Positions 25,613 through 34,203 of a DNA stretch of 64,000 nucleotides are shown in pieces. The stretch covers positions 434,001 through 498,000 of the forward strand of contig NZ_JARGYD010000003.1 of the NCBI RefSeq assembly GCF_029168315.1. The letters run 5' to 3'. The position numbers and the translations under genes were made by a program. The stretch comes from Psychromarinibacter halotolerans (lineage in GTDB: Bacteria; Pseudomonadota; Alphaproteobacteria; Rhodobacterales; Rhodobacteraceae). Every line of letters starts with the position of its first letter. The stretch's first letter is position 1. The notes under the pieces are model-generated. The model was not told the DNA's origin, made no database searches, and saw nothing but the letters and a program-made list of their open reading frames with translations.

Positions 25613-25678
25613 CACTCTCAGCACCAGAGGGGCGCCTGCCCCTTTCACAAACAATGTGCTGACAGGGAGTCAGAGACG

Positions 25679-27031
25679 ATGGAACAGGAACTCGCCCAGT
25701 TGGTCGAACGGGTGACCGCCCTAGAGGGCGGCGCCGGTTGGGCCGGCACGGTCAACTCGGAAATCTTCTATTGGTGGTGTACCGCGCTGATGATCACCAT
25801 CCACGCGGGATTTCTTGCCTACGAGATGGGGGCAAGCCGCGTAAAGAACGTGCTGGCATCGGGGATCAAGAACATCCTCGCCTTCGCGTTCATGGTGCCG
25901 ACCTTCTATTTCTTCGGCTGGTACATCTATCTTGCGTTCTACAACGGGTTCATCCCCGCCGCCGACGGCGCCGCGGGCCTTCCGTGGGACCTGTCGATGG
26001 GGCCGAACCTTGCCGACAACGCGACCGGCATCTTCTGGGCGGCGTTCACGCTGTTCGCCGCGACAACCGCTTCGATCTTCTCGGGCGCGGTGATCGAGCG
26101 GATCCAGACCGCCGGCTTCCTGATCCTCGCGATCCTGCTCGGCTCGGTCGTCTGGATTCTTGGCGGCGCCTGGGGCTGGCACCCCACCGGCTGGCTGACG
26201 GTGAAGTGGGGCTATCATGACGTGGGCGCCGCTGGCGTCGTGCACATGGTCGCCGGCTTCTTCGCCCTTGGCGTGCTGATCAACCTTGGCCCGCGCGTCG
26301 GCAAGTTCAACGCGGACGGGTCGGCCAACGTGATCAAGGCGCACAACATCCCGTTCACGATCACCGGTCTGATGCTGATCATCGTCGGCTTCTTCGGCTT
26401 CCTCGGCGGCTGTATCATCTACATCCCCGGCGAGCAGTGGCAGAACATCTACGGTCAGCCGACCACCCTGTCCGCCTTCGCCTTCAACACCCTCATGGGC
26501 ATGGCAGGCGGCATCATCGGCGCTTGGATGAAGACCCGCGATCCGTTCTGGATGATGTCCGGCGCGCTGATCGGCATCTTCGCTGCGGCGTCCGGGCTTG
26601 ATGTCTACTATCCGCCCGTCGCGTTCCTGCTGGGTACCTTCGGCGGCTTCGTCGTGCCGATGGTCGCGGTCAAGCTGGAGAAGATGGGGATCGACGACGC
26701 AGTGGGCGCCTTCCCGGTGCACGGCATCGGCGGCCTGATCGGCGTGGTTGCCTGCGGCATCTTCGCGGCCGGTTACCCGAACGTCGGCGAAGGCTATCCG
26801 CCGGTCTCGCTGATCGGTCAGATCGTCGGCGCGATCACGATGGCGCTGCTGGGCTTCATCCCGGGATACGTCGCCTCGTTGATCCTGAAGATGTTCGGCC
26901 TGCTGCGCGTGCCGGATCACATTCAGGAAATCGGGCTCGACGTGGTCAAGGTGCCGGTCGAGGCCTATCCCGAGGGCTACATCCCCGGCCCCGTCACCAC
27001 CATCGACCCCGGCGCAGCGCCGGCAGAGTAA
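25679..27031 (+). CDS. amt: Ammonium/methylammonium transporter (Amt family)
   Basis: 450 residues with about 11-12 membrane helices. The pore twin histidines are visible in YHDVGAAGVVHMVAG and VGAFPVHGIGG. The N-terminus begins with a short acidic helix and no signal peptide, and the C-terminal tail (VEAYPEGYIPGP) is the usual cytosolic extension that binds GlnK. No glnK follows; a 57-residue membrane protein does, 12 bp downstream. Amt proteins take up ammonium and often methylammonium. Divergence from an amine ligase and the shared motif with mgsA suggest that methylated amines or their ammonia are relevant here. Confidence 0.93.
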   Translation: MEQELAQLVERVTALEGGAGWAGTVNSEIFYWWCTALMITIHAGFLAYEMGASRVKNVLASGIKNILAFAFMVPTFYFFGWYIYLAFYNGFIPAADGAAGLPWDLSMGPNLADNATGIFWAAFTLFAATTASIFSGAVIERIQTAGFLILAILLGSVVWILGGAWGWHPTGWLTVKWGYHDVGAAGVVHMVAGFFALGVLINLGPRVGKFNADGSANVIKAHNIPFTITGLMLIIVGFFGFLGGCIIYIPGEQWQNIYGQPTTLSAFAFNTLMGMAGGIIGAWMKTRDPFWMMSGALIGIFAAASGLDVYYPPVAFLLGTFGGFVVPMVAVKLEKMGIDDAVGAFPVHGIGGLIGVVACGIFAAGYPNVGEGYPPVSLIGQIVGAITMALLGFIPGYVASLILKMFGLLRVPDHIQEIGLDVVKVPVEAYPEGYIPGPVTTIDPGAAPAE

Positions 27032-27043
27032 AGGAGCAACCGC

Positions 27044-27217
27044 ATGAACACTTCTCCGATCACCAGCTGGGACGGGGCCGAGGCCATCTTCACCTGGGCC
27101 GACAGCCCGATGATGATGGGCATCGCCCTGATCGGCGCGCTGGCCGTCACGGTGGGGGCCATCGTCTACGCCGCGTCGCACGACAAGCACGCCTACGCGA
27201 GCTACAAGCCGAAATAA
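27044..27217 (+). CDS. Small single-helix membrane protein downstream of amt
   Basis: 57 residues starting at an ATG seven bases after AAGGAG, which itself overlaps the amt stop region. The sequence has a polar N-terminus, one hydrophobic helix (about residues 23-44, MMMGIALIGALAVTVGAIVY) and a short basic, Tyr/Lys-rich tail. No family is recognised. The strong ribosome-binding site, position inside the amt operon and the terminator 29 bp downstream support a real gene. A role modulating or stabilising Amt is a guess. Confidence 0.75.
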   Translation: MNTSPITSWDGAEAIFTWADSPMMMGIALIGALAVTVGAIVYAASHDKHAYASYKPK

Positions 27218-27245
27218 CACACGCGCACGAACACGCGTCTGGATC

Positions 27246-27271
27246 GGGCGGCCCTTCGGGGTCGCCCTTTT
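27246..27271 (+). terminator. Intrinsic terminator of the amt operon
   Basis: The stem GGGCG-G-CCC closes on a TTCG tetraloop (27246-27267, one G-U pair) and is followed by TTTTCTT. It ends the amt transcript just before the convergent zinc operon. Confidence 0.85.
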
Positions 27272-27272
27272 C

Positions 27273-27800
27273 TTATCCGGCGTAGGCTTCGACCGTGTCG
27301 GCCGAGATCGCATAGCCGATTTCGGCAAGCTGGGTCGAGGTCGCGGCGGCGCCGAACATGCCGGTCACGGTCACCGGCTCGAACAGGCCGTCGGATTCGT
27401 AGGGCTGGTCGGTCGTCGTCACCAGAACCAGCTGGTTCGCGGGCGGCGGCGGGACGTGGATACAGGCGCCGACATAGGGCACCAGCATGAACACCGAAAC
27501 GCCGGTCCCTTCATAATCCAACGGCACGATGAAGCCGGACAGCTTGACGATCTTTCCGTTCAGGTCGGTCCGAATGCCGCTTGCGGGCGGCTGCTGGCTG
27601 GCCAGATCGCCCGCACTGTGATCGACAACACCGGCGAGTTCTTCGGGAAGCGCAGGCTCTCCCTCGGGCAACAGGTCGCGCCATTCCAGCTCGACCACGT
27701 CTTCTGCGCGAAGCGGCGCGGGCAGAAGACCCGCAGCGGCAAGTCCGGCAAGCATTGCGCGGCGCGATACGCGCTGTCGGCCAAGATCTGTCATCTGCAT
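27273..27800 (-). CDS. DUF3299 exported protein of the zinc-uptake operon
   Basis: 175 residues from ATG 27800, with AAGGAA 7-8 nt upstream. The N-terminus carries a twin-arginine-like signal (SRRAMLAGLAAAGLLPAPLRA). The mature part fits DUF3299 (LSGFIVPLDYEG, MLVPYVGACIHVPPPPANQ). DUF3299 proteins lie in ZrgA-type zinc operons and near ABC transporters of the MacB/FtsX type; their biochemical role is unknown. It is the last gene behind the permease. Confidence 0.82.
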   Translation of the reverse strand: MQMTDLGRQRVSRRAMLAGLAAAGLLPAPLRAEDVVELEWRDLLPEGEPALPEELAGVVDHSAGDLASQQPPASGIRTDLNGKIVKLSGFIVPLDYEGTGVSVFMLVPYVGACIHVPPPPANQLVLVTTTDQPYESDGLFEPVTVTGMFGAAATSTQLAEIGYAISADTVEAYAG

Positions 27801-27844
27801 TCCGGGGTTCCTTTCCATTCGGCGCGGCGTGTCAGGCCGGCGCT

Positions 27845-29095
27845 TCAAGTTCTTACCATCATGCCATCCGCAAGCGACAGCCGGTAGGCCCGCAGCGCCG
27901 GCAAAAGGCTTGCCAGACCAGCGGCGACGATCACGCCGCCCAGCACCATCGCCTCGCGCAGCGACGGCGCCTCGATCGGCAGCCACAAGCCAAATGCCGC
28001 GTCGATCCACGGGCGCAGCACCATCATGCCGCCGTACAGCAGGGCAATCCCCAGTACGGCACCCGCAAGCGCCATCAGAACGGCTTCCAGCACCAGCAGC
28101 CCAAGGATCGTCGTGGGACGAGCCCCCATCGCGCGCCAGATCGCCATCTCGCGGCGGCGTTCGTTCAGGCTGGAGAAGATCATCGCCATCATGCCCAGCA
28201 AGGCGGTCACCACCACCATGCCCGACACCCCGATCAGCGCGGTCTCGGCGATTCCGACGATCTGCCAAAGCTCTTGCAACGCGACGCCCGGCAGCACCGC
28301 CAACAGGGGCTCTTCCGGGTATTCGTTGATCCAGCGTTGCAGCCCGAAGATTTGCAGCCGGGATTCGACCCCCACCAGCGCCGCGGTGATTGCGGTCGGC
28401 GTCAGGTCCATCTGTCGGATCGCGTCGACCGGGGTGGCCTGTCCGGGGCTCTGGGCACCGCTTTGCCAGTCGACGTGGATCGCCTCGATCGCCTCCAACC
28501 CGACGATGACAGTGCGATCGACCGGGGTGCCGGTCTTGCCGATGATCCCTGCCACGCGGAACGGCTGGTCCTCGTGCTCGGTGAACGAGGCCAGACCGTG
28601 CGCCACCACGATTGGATCGCCGACCGAATAGCCCAGCGTCTCGGCCACGTCGGCCCCGATCACCGCGTCGTACAGGTCGTCCAGACCGTGCCCCTGCGCG
28701 ATGTCCAGTGACCGCCCCCCGCGATAGCGGTAATGGGTAAAGAACGCGTCGGTGGTGCCCATCACGCGGAATTGCCGGTGGCTGTCGCCCAGCGAAATCG
28801 GCACGATCCAGTCGACCTCGGGCCGGGCCGCGATGTCTTGATAGCTTTCCCACGTCACGTTGTTCGTCGCGTTGCCGATCCGGAACACCGAATACAACAA
28901 AAGCTGTACCGACCCGGACCGCGCCCCCACGATCAGGTCGGTCCCCGAGATCGTGTCCGCGAAACTGGCGCGCGCGCCGGTGCGCACCTTCTCGACGCCC
29001 AGAAACAGCGCCACCGACAGGGCGATGGCCAGCACCGTCATCCCCACGGTCAAGACCCGCGCCAGAAGCGAGCCGATGGCAAGGCGCAGGATCAT
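27845..29095 (-). CDS. FtsX/MacB-like ABC permease, ZrgA-type zinc system
   Basis: 416 residues with one N-terminal helix, a large periplasmic domain (about residues 40-280) and three C-terminal helices, the MacB/LolC-like layout. The segment RRREMAIWRAMGARPTTILGLLVLEA is the typical FtsX coupling region. ATG 29095 overlaps the ATPase stop (ATGA). With the ATPase and the His-rich ZrgA it forms a zinc import or zinc-handling ABC system; direction of transport is not settled by sequence. Confidence 0.85.
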   Translation of the reverse strand: MILRLAIGSLLARVLTVGMTVLAIALSVALFLGVEKVRTGARASFADTISGTDLIVGARSGSVQLLLYSVFRIGNATNNVTWESYQDIAARPEVDWIVPISLGDSHRQFRVMGTTDAFFTHYRYRGGRSLDIAQGHGLDDLYDAVIGADVAETLGYSVGDPIVVAHGLASFTEHEDQPFRVAGIIGKTGTPVDRTVIVGLEAIEAIHVDWQSGAQSPGQATPVDAIRQMDLTPTAITAALVGVESRLQIFGLQRWINEYPEEPLLAVLPGVALQELWQIVGIAETALIGVSGMVVVTALLGMMAMIFSSLNERRREMAIWRAMGARPTTILGLLVLEAVLMALAGAVLGIALLYGGMMVLRPWIDAAFGLWLPIEAPSLREAMVLGGVIVAAGLASLLPALRAYRLSLADGMMVRT

Positions 29096-29784
29096 GCGGC
29101 AGTCCTTTGCGTGGTCACGATGTCTTCAAGACGGATCACCCGGTCGAACCTGTCGCCCAGCCGTTCGTCGTGGCTGACCATCAGCAGAGATGACCCCGCC
29201 TCGGCGGTACGCTCGAACAGCAGTTTCAGGAAAGTGTCCTGCGTCGCGGCATCCAGCGCCGACGTGGGCTCGTCGGCGACGATCAGCGGCGGCGACCCGA
29301 TCAACGCACGCGCCACGGCGACCCGCTGTTGCTGCCCCACGCTGAGCCGTCCGGCGGGCAAGGCCGCCACGCCCTCGGGCAGCCCAAGGGCGCTGCACAG
29401 CCGGTCCGCCTCTGCCGTGCCGCCAGCGCGCCGACGGCGGTCCGGGGCAAAGCGCAGGGGCAGCAGGATATTGTCCGACACACTGGCATAGGGCAGCAGG
29501 TTGAACTGCTGGAAGATCACCCCGATCCGCTCGGCGCGGAACCTGTCACGACGTCCCGCACCCAGCGATTTCAGATCGGTTCCGCCCACGGACACGGTTC
29601 CGCTGTCGGCGGTCACGATACCGCAGACCAGCGACAGCAGCGTCGACTTTCCCGACCCGCTGGCGCCAAGAAGCAAAACGCTTTCACCGGGCGCCAGCGC
29701 GAAGGCCGGACAGGTCAGCCGGAAGCCTGCCCGACCCGGCCAGCCGTAGCCGACGTCGCGCAGGGCAAGCGCAGGTTCGGACAT
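29092..29784 (-). CDS. ABC transporter ATP-binding protein, ZrgA-type zinc system
   Basis: 230 residues. Walker A is GASGSGKST, the signature reads LSVGQQQRVAVARAL and Walker B is LIVADEPTSALD, so the ATPase is complete and of the LolD/MacB type. The ATG at 29784 lies 2 bases after the zrgA stop; an in-frame TTG at 29790 overlapping the stop is an alternative. It pairs with the FtsX-like permease. Confidence 0.9.
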   Translation of the reverse strand: MSEPALALRDVGYGWPGRAGFRLTCPAFALAPGESVLLLGASGSGKSTLLSLVCGIVTADSGTVSVGGTDLKSLGAGRRDRFRAERIGVIFQQFNLLPYASVSDNILLPLRFAPDRRRRAGGTAEADRLCSALGLPEGVAALPAGRLSVGQQQRVAVARALIGSPPLIVADEPTSALDAATQDTFLKLLFERTAEAGSSLLMVSHDERLGDRFDRVIRLEDIVTTQRTAA

Positions 29785-29786
29785 GG

Positions 29787-30395
29787 TCAATCGATCGTCA
29801 TTTCGGGCGCATCACGGGTGACCTCGGCGGAACCGGCGGCCGCATCCGTCACGTACTGCACCTCGATCTCCTGCGCGTTTTCGAACTGGTCGAAGTACGG
29901 GAAGCGGAGCGTGGTCAAAGCCCCGGGGCTGGCGCATTCGAAGACGAAGTGCGCCGTGAATGCGCTGTGCGACGCCTCGTGGTCGTGGTCATGGTCTTCG
30001 GCGTGCTCATGGTCATCGTGCCCATCGTGATCGTCATGATCATGATCCTCGGCGTGCTCGTCATGATGGTCGTCATGCTCTTCGCGGGCATAGGCGGCAT
30101 CGCCATCGACCAGTTCGCAACCTGCGGCATCCGGCAGGGATACGACGGTCGCGGCATCCGACAGCCGGATGATTGAGGTATCCACGGCCATCGACTCGGT
30201 CTCGGACGATGGCGCGTATTCGAACCCAACGATATCCATCCCCGGCGCGTCCAGCCGCATCTCGACGGTCCCGCCGTCGATTGCAACTTGCAGTGTGCTG
30301 ACGCCGTGAACGTGCGCGCTGAGTTCGCGATGTTCCTGCGCCAAAAGCGGCGCCGCAGCAACCGAAGCCAGAAGAGCGAGGCTGATGGTTTTCAT
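29787..30395 (-). CDS. zrgA: ZrgA-like (DUF2796) His-rich periplasmic zinc protein
   Basis: 202 residues with a signal peptide (MKTISLALLASVAAAPLLAQ) and, right after it, the DUF2796 signature HRELSAHVHGVSTLQVAI. The middle is a low-complexity metal trap of alternating His and Asp (about residues 106-142). Relatives, such as Vibrio ZrgA, are periplasmic zinc-binding parts of a Zur-regulated uptake system. A Zur-box-like palindrome lies 31 bp upstream. It is the first gene of a four-gene operon. Confidence 0.85.
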   Translation of the reverse strand: MKTISLALLASVAAAPLLAQEHRELSAHVHGVSTLQVAIDGGTVEMRLDAPGMDIVGFEYAPSSETESMAVDTSIIRLSDAATVVSLPDAAGCELVDGDAAYAREEHDDHHDEHAEDHDHDDHDGHDDHEHAEDHDHDHEASHSAFTAHFVFECASPGALTTLRFPYFDQFENAQEIEVQYVTDAAAGSAEVTRDAPEMTID

Positions 30396-30425
30396 GTCAT
30401 TTCCCTTATTCGAAGCTGGGCGTAT

Positions 30426-30438
30426 GTTATTCCATAAC
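30426..30438. promoter_or_regulatory. Predicted Zur box
   Basis: GTTAT-TCC-ATAAC is a perfect 5-bp inverted repeat with 3-nt spacer, matching the alphaproteobacterial Zur consensus core GTTATnnnATAAC. It lies 31 bp before the zrgA start, so zinc repression of the whole operon is expected. Confidence 0.75.
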
Positions 30439-30542
30439 GATCCGAGGTCAACGCGATAATCGGCGCTGTGCGCCGGGCTTTAAAAGACTTGGCGTTGGAT
30501 TGGGAAACGGTCGGGGAAGCGGTCTTGTCAGCGACGCATCCG

Positions 30543-30572
30543 AAAACGAAAAAGGGCCCCGAGGGGGCCCTT
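30543..30572 (-). terminator. Intrinsic terminator after tRNA-Pro
   Basis: On the minus strand AAGGGCCCC-CTC-GGGGCCCTT (30552-30572) is followed by a T-rich tract (TTTCGTTTT). It lies 9 bp after the tRNA 3' end. Confidence 0.8.
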
Positions 30573-30580
30573 GATCCAAT

Positions 30581-30657
30581 TGGTCGGAGTGGCGAGATTC
30601 GAACTCACGACCCCTGCCTCCCGAAGACAGTGCTCTACCAGGCTGAGCTACACTCCG
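30581..30657 (-). tRNA. tRNA-Pro (anticodon CGG)
   Basis: 77 nt including an encoded CCA. The acceptor pairs CGGAGTG with CACTCCG; the D arm is GCTC/GAGC; the anticodon arm CTGTC-TTCGGGA-GGCAG gives CGG at positions 34-36; the T arm is GTGAG-TTCGAAT-CTCGC. It decodes CCG. Confidence 0.95.
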
Positions 30658-30715
30658 ACCGTGGCGGGTGCAGTATCCCCTCGTCGCGGCATTTGCAATA
30701 CCCCATCTGCCACCT

Positions 30716-31690
30716 TTATTGCGCCCGCGCCGGAGTGCGGCGCGAGATGCGCGCAAGAGCAGACACCCGGGGTGTCGTGCCCGTCTCGGCGCGGGACTTC
30801 GTGCGCAGCACCGGGGTCACGCGGGACATGCCGCCAAGGCTTTCGCGCAGCACGATGTAGACCCCGCTTGAGATGATGATTCCCGCCCCGATCCACGTCA
30901 CCGTGTCCGGCACCTCGTCGAAGAAGAGGCTGCCGAAGATGGCGGCCCAGATCATCTGGGAATAGTGCATCGGCGCCACGATGGCCGCGTCGCCGTTCTT
31001 GTACGCCTGAATCATCAGGATGCCCGCGATGAACGCCAAAGAGGCCATCAGCCCGACCAGCCCAAGGTCGACCAGCGGCATCGGCGTGTAGACCACGGGC
31101 AGCGCCAGTGCCATGACGACGAAGTTCGCCATCATCGGGTACAACAGCAGAACCGCGCTGCGTTCGTCCTGCCCGATCTTTCGAACGATGATCGACACAA
31201 GCGAGCCGGTGAACGCCCCGACGACAGCCGCAAGGTGGCCCAAGGTGAAGTCGGACGCACCGGGACGCAGCACCACGACAACGCCGATCAGCCCCACGAA
31301 GACGGCTGCCCAGCGATGGCGGCCCACCGTCTCACCCAGGATGGGGATGGAAAGCACGGTGATCAGCAGCGGCTGCGCGAAGATGATCGCGTAGACCTCT
31401 GCCATCGGAAGCGTCGCAAAGGCGTAGAACACGCACAGGCCGGTGATGACCGCACAGCCTGTGCGCAAGGCCGTCCACCACGGGTGTTTCGGGATCAGCG
31501 TGTCCGCCGTCCGGTCGCGCATCAGCATGAGCATGACCAGCGGAAAGCTAAGAAGCACGCTGTAGAAAATGATCTGAAAGGTCGACAGGGTCGCGCCCAG
31601 CGTCTTCACGACCACGTCGTGGGTCGAGAACAAGGCGAAACCGGCCAGCGCGAAGAGCGCGCCCTTGATGTTGGATTTTGGTGCAGACAT
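30716..31690 (-). CDS. EamA/DMT family permease
   Basis: 324 residues with ten predicted helices in two EamA repeats. Family features include FALFSTHDVVVKTLG in helix 1 and ILGETVGRHRWAAVFVGLIGVVVVLRPG at the end of the first repeat. The C-terminal 40 residues are basic and probably cytosolic. DMT exporters carry amino acids or other metabolites; cargo is unknown. It lies upstream of, and on the same strand as, tRNA-Pro without clear linkage. Confidence 0.88.
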   Translation of the reverse strand: MSAPKSNIKGALFALAGFALFSTHDVVVKTLGATLSTFQIIFYSVLLSFPLVMLMLMRDRTADTLIPKHPWWTALRTGCAVITGLCVFYAFATLPMAEVYAIIFAQPLLITVLSIPILGETVGRHRWAAVFVGLIGVVVVLRPGASDFTLGHLAAVVGAFTGSLVSIIVRKIGQDERSAVLLLYPMMANFVVMALALPVVYTPMPLVDLGLVGLMASLAFIAGILMIQAYKNGDAAIVAPMHYSQMIWAAIFGSLFFDEVPDTVTWIGAGIIISSGVYIVLRESLGGMSRVTPVLRTKSRAETGTTPRVSALARISRRTPARAQ

Positions 31691-31804
31691 TCGGCAAACC
31701 TAGGATGGTTGCCTTGGACTTTGGGTTAACCGGCGGCGGGGTCAAGCCATGCCGCCGGTATTGCACGATTTTTCAACCCGATTGGCGGGCTTTCGATCAC
31801 CGTA

Positions 31805-32911
31805 TTAAAGCGATGCGTCCAGCTTGGCGACGATCGCGTCGCCCATCTCGGCGGTCGAGACCGGCTGGACCCCGTCTTCGCCAAGAAGGTCGGCGGTGCG
31901 CAGGCCGTCGGCCAGCACGGCGTTCACGGCGTCTTCCAGCCGGGTCGCCTCGTCTCCCTTGTCGAACGAGTACCGCAGCGCCATCGCGAAAGACAGGATA
32001 CAGGCGATCGGGTTCGCCTTGCCGGTGCCGGCGATGTCGGGGGCCGAGCCGTGGACGGGTTCGTACAGGGCCTTGGGCCGGCCGTTCGCCATCGGGGCGC
32101 CCAGCGATGCCGACGGCAGCATCCCAAGCGAGCCGGTCAGCATCGCCGCAAGATCCGACAGCAGGTCGCCGAACAGGTTGTCGGTGACGATCACGTCGAA
32201 CTGCTTGGGCCAGCGGGTCAGCTGCATCGCACCGGCGTCGGCGTACATGTGCGACAGTTCCACATCCGGGTATTCTGCGTCGTGGATTTCCTGCACCACG
32301 TCGCGCCACAGCACGCCCGATTCCATCACGTTGGCCTTCTCCATCGAGCAGACCTTGTTGTCGCGCTTGCGGGCCAGTTCAAAGGCGGACCGGGCGACAC
32401 GGGCGATCTCGGATTCGGTGTACCGCTGCGTGTTGATGCCGACGCGCTCGTTGCCTTCCTTGAACACGCCACGCGGCTCGCCGAAGTACACGCCCGAGGT
32501 CAGCTCGCGGATGATCATGATGTCCAGACCGGCAACCACGTCTTTCTTCAGCGAAGAGAAATCCGCCAGCGCGTCGAAGCACTGGGCCGGGCGCAGGTTG
32601 GCGTACAGGTCCATTTCCTTGCGCAGGCGCAGCAGGCCGCGCTCGGGCTTCACGCTGAAATCGAGGGTGTCGTACTTGGGGCCGCCCACGGCGCCCAGCA
32701 GCACGGCGTCGACCTCTTGCGCCTTGGCCATCGTCTCGTCGGTCAGGGGCGTGCCGTGCGCGTCGTAGGCGCAGCCGCCGACAAGGTCCTCGCTGACGTC
32801 GAAGGCCATGTCGCGCTTAGCACCGAACCAGTCGATCACCTTGCGGACTTCGGCCATCACCTCGGGGCCGATGCCATCGCCGGGCAGGATCAGAAGCGAG
32901 GGGTTGGACAT
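31805..32911 (-). CDS. leuB: 3-isopropylmalate dehydrogenase
   Basis: 368 residues, the usual LeuB length. Substrate and metal motifs are LRKEMDLYANLRPAQ, IIRELTSGVYFGEPRG, NVMESGVLWRDVV and the NAD site EPVHGSAPDIAGTG(K)ANP. It oxidises and decarboxylates 3-isopropylmalate to 2-oxoisocaproate in leucine biosynthesis. ATG 32911 is preceded by AAGGGAA. leuCD lie about 3 kb away on the same strand, separated by two unrelated genes. Confidence 0.96.
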   Translation of the reverse strand: MSNPSLLILPGDGIGPEVMAEVRKVIDWFGAKRDMAFDVSEDLVGGCAYDAHGTPLTDETMAKAQEVDAVLLGAVGGPKYDTLDFSVKPERGLLRLRKEMDLYANLRPAQCFDALADFSSLKKDVVAGLDIMIIRELTSGVYFGEPRGVFKEGNERVGINTQRYTESEIARVARSAFELARKRDNKVCSMEKANVMESGVLWRDVVQEIHDAEYPDVELSHMYADAGAMQLTRWPKQFDVIVTDNLFGDLLSDLAAMLTGSLGMLPSASLGAPMANGRPKALYEPVHGSAPDIAGTGKANPIACILSFAMALRYSFDKGDEATRLEDAVNAVLADGLRTADLLGEDGVQPVSTAEMGDAIVAKLDASL

Positions 32912-33105
32912 GCGCGGGTTCCCTTCCTTTATGTCGTTCTCTTGGGTCGGGCATCGCCTATCCCGGCGTTGCCGGGGGGTCAAGAAACCTTGGGGTTTCG
33001 CTGCATTGCGGCAAGGCCGTGTCTGGGCGCTTGGATGGGCGGGTAGGCGAACCCGGCCGGTGCCGTGCAAAGCGGGCCGCACACCCCGGTACGGCAGCGT
33101 GCGCG

Positions 33106-34203
33106 TCAGCCCGGGACGTCGAGATCGACCCACACCAGACGGTGACGCGGCAGCCCCTCTCCCTCGACCAGCGGTCGAAGCGGGGCGCCTGCCACGGGCC
33201 AGAACACCCCGGCGTCGGTCACGGTCAAGGCGCGGTCCGGCAACACGTAGCTGACACGCAGGTTCCCCGGGGCCGGATCGTCGGACCAGTCGGCGGTGTC
33301 CAGTGCCGGGTCCCCGGCGTGGCCAGTATTCGCGCCCCCCTGCGCCACGGCAGCCTCTGTGCCACCGGCGCTGTGGGGGCGCGGATCCTGCAGCCGGGCG
33401 TGCCCAATCAGGTCGCGGATCGCTGTTTGCCGCCCCTCGCCGTCGGACGTGTCGAGATTGGCGTTACCCATCACGACCACCGCATCCTCCGGCGGTGGCC
33501 CAAGCCCGCCATCGAGGTAGACAGACCACAGCGCGATTTCGTCATGGTTTCGAAGGCCATTGGCGTCTTCGGGACCGTCGAACACCGGCGTGGTCGCCGC
33601 GAAGCACAGCAGGTGCAACCGCCCGCCATCCGGCAGGATCACCGGCACGTCCCAGTGCCCGGTCGAGGACAGCCGCAACGCCGCCTGCGCCTGAGGCGAA
33701 GGAAAGGGCTGTCCATCCACCATCGGCGGGCGACCCCAAGCAAGATCCGCCCACAGAAGGTCAGAGAAGTCCCGCACCTTCACGCTGTCGATCGGCAGGC
33801 GCGACAGCAGCACCATCGCCCCCTGCCCCGCGAACCATCCATAGCCCTGCGCATCCCGTGGCCCGCCGGTCCGGCCATCACCGTCCATGTCCAGCCCGGT
33901 GGCCAGCCCGGCATTCGACGGCAGCGCGAACAGATGGGGATAGCCCGCGCCAGCCGTGGCCAATCGCGTTTCCAGCGCGCGGGCGGCGGCAAGCTTCAGG
34001 TCCCAGTCGAAGCCGGTCAGCAACAGGATGTCGGGCGAAACATGGGCGATCACATCCACGACGGCGGCGACATCGGGATCTTCCCCGGCAAGGATATCGC
34101 GCAGCAGCAAGCCGGGGCCGCGGCGCTGCATCTCGACATGCCAAGTCGCCACGCGCAGGGGCTCTGCGGCGGCAGGAAGGACCAACAGGAAAAGAAGGAT
34201 CAG
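33106..34203 (-). CDS. Secreted endonuclease/exonuclease/phosphatase-family protein
   Basis: About 365 residues if translation starts at the CTG at 34203, overlapping the upstream stop (CTGA). No in-frame ATG lies closer than 34314, inside the upstream gene. From that CTG the product begins with a clean signal peptide (LILLFLLVLPAAA). EEP-fold motifs are present but altered: VVVMGNANLD (for GDFN), LRVSYVLP (for RxDYVL) and RHRLVWVDLD (for SDHxPV). It may hydrolyse phosphodiesters, or be partly degenerate. The start codon is the main doubt. Confidence 0.7.
   Translation of the reverse strand: MILLFLLVLPAAAEPLRVATWHVEMQRRGPGLLLRDILAGEDPDVAAVVDVIAHVSPDILLLTGFDWDLKLAAARALETRLATAGAGYPHLFALPSNAGLATGLDMDGDGRTGGPRDAQGYGWFAGQGAMVLLSRLPIDSVKVRDFSDLLWADLAWGRPPMVDGQPFPSPQAQAALRLSSTGHWDVPVILPDGGRLHLLCFAATTPVFDGPEDANGLRNHDEIALWSVYLDGGLGPPPEDAVVVMGNANLDTSDGEGRQTAIRDLIGHARLQDPRPHSAGGTEAAVAQGGANTGHAGDPALDTADWSDDPAPGNLRVSYVLPDRALTVTDAGVFWPVAGAPLRPLVEGEGLPRHRLVWVDLDVPG

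Larger units (their letters stand above)
25362..25678. promoter_or_regulatory. Divergent regulatory region, ligase operon / amt
   Basis: 317 bp without a gene, lower in GC than its flanks. It holds the inverted repeat at 25454-25474 nearer the ligase gene and the GAAACTTTCTT motif at 25602-25612 nearer amt. No riboswitch or small ORF was recognised. Confidence 0.6.

Noticed and set aside
29949..30176. Repeated CATGATCATG-like DNA as a tandem repeat or CRISPR-like array
   Set aside because: It is the codon repeat of the His/Asp metal-binding stretch of zrgA; units are irregular and there are no spacers.
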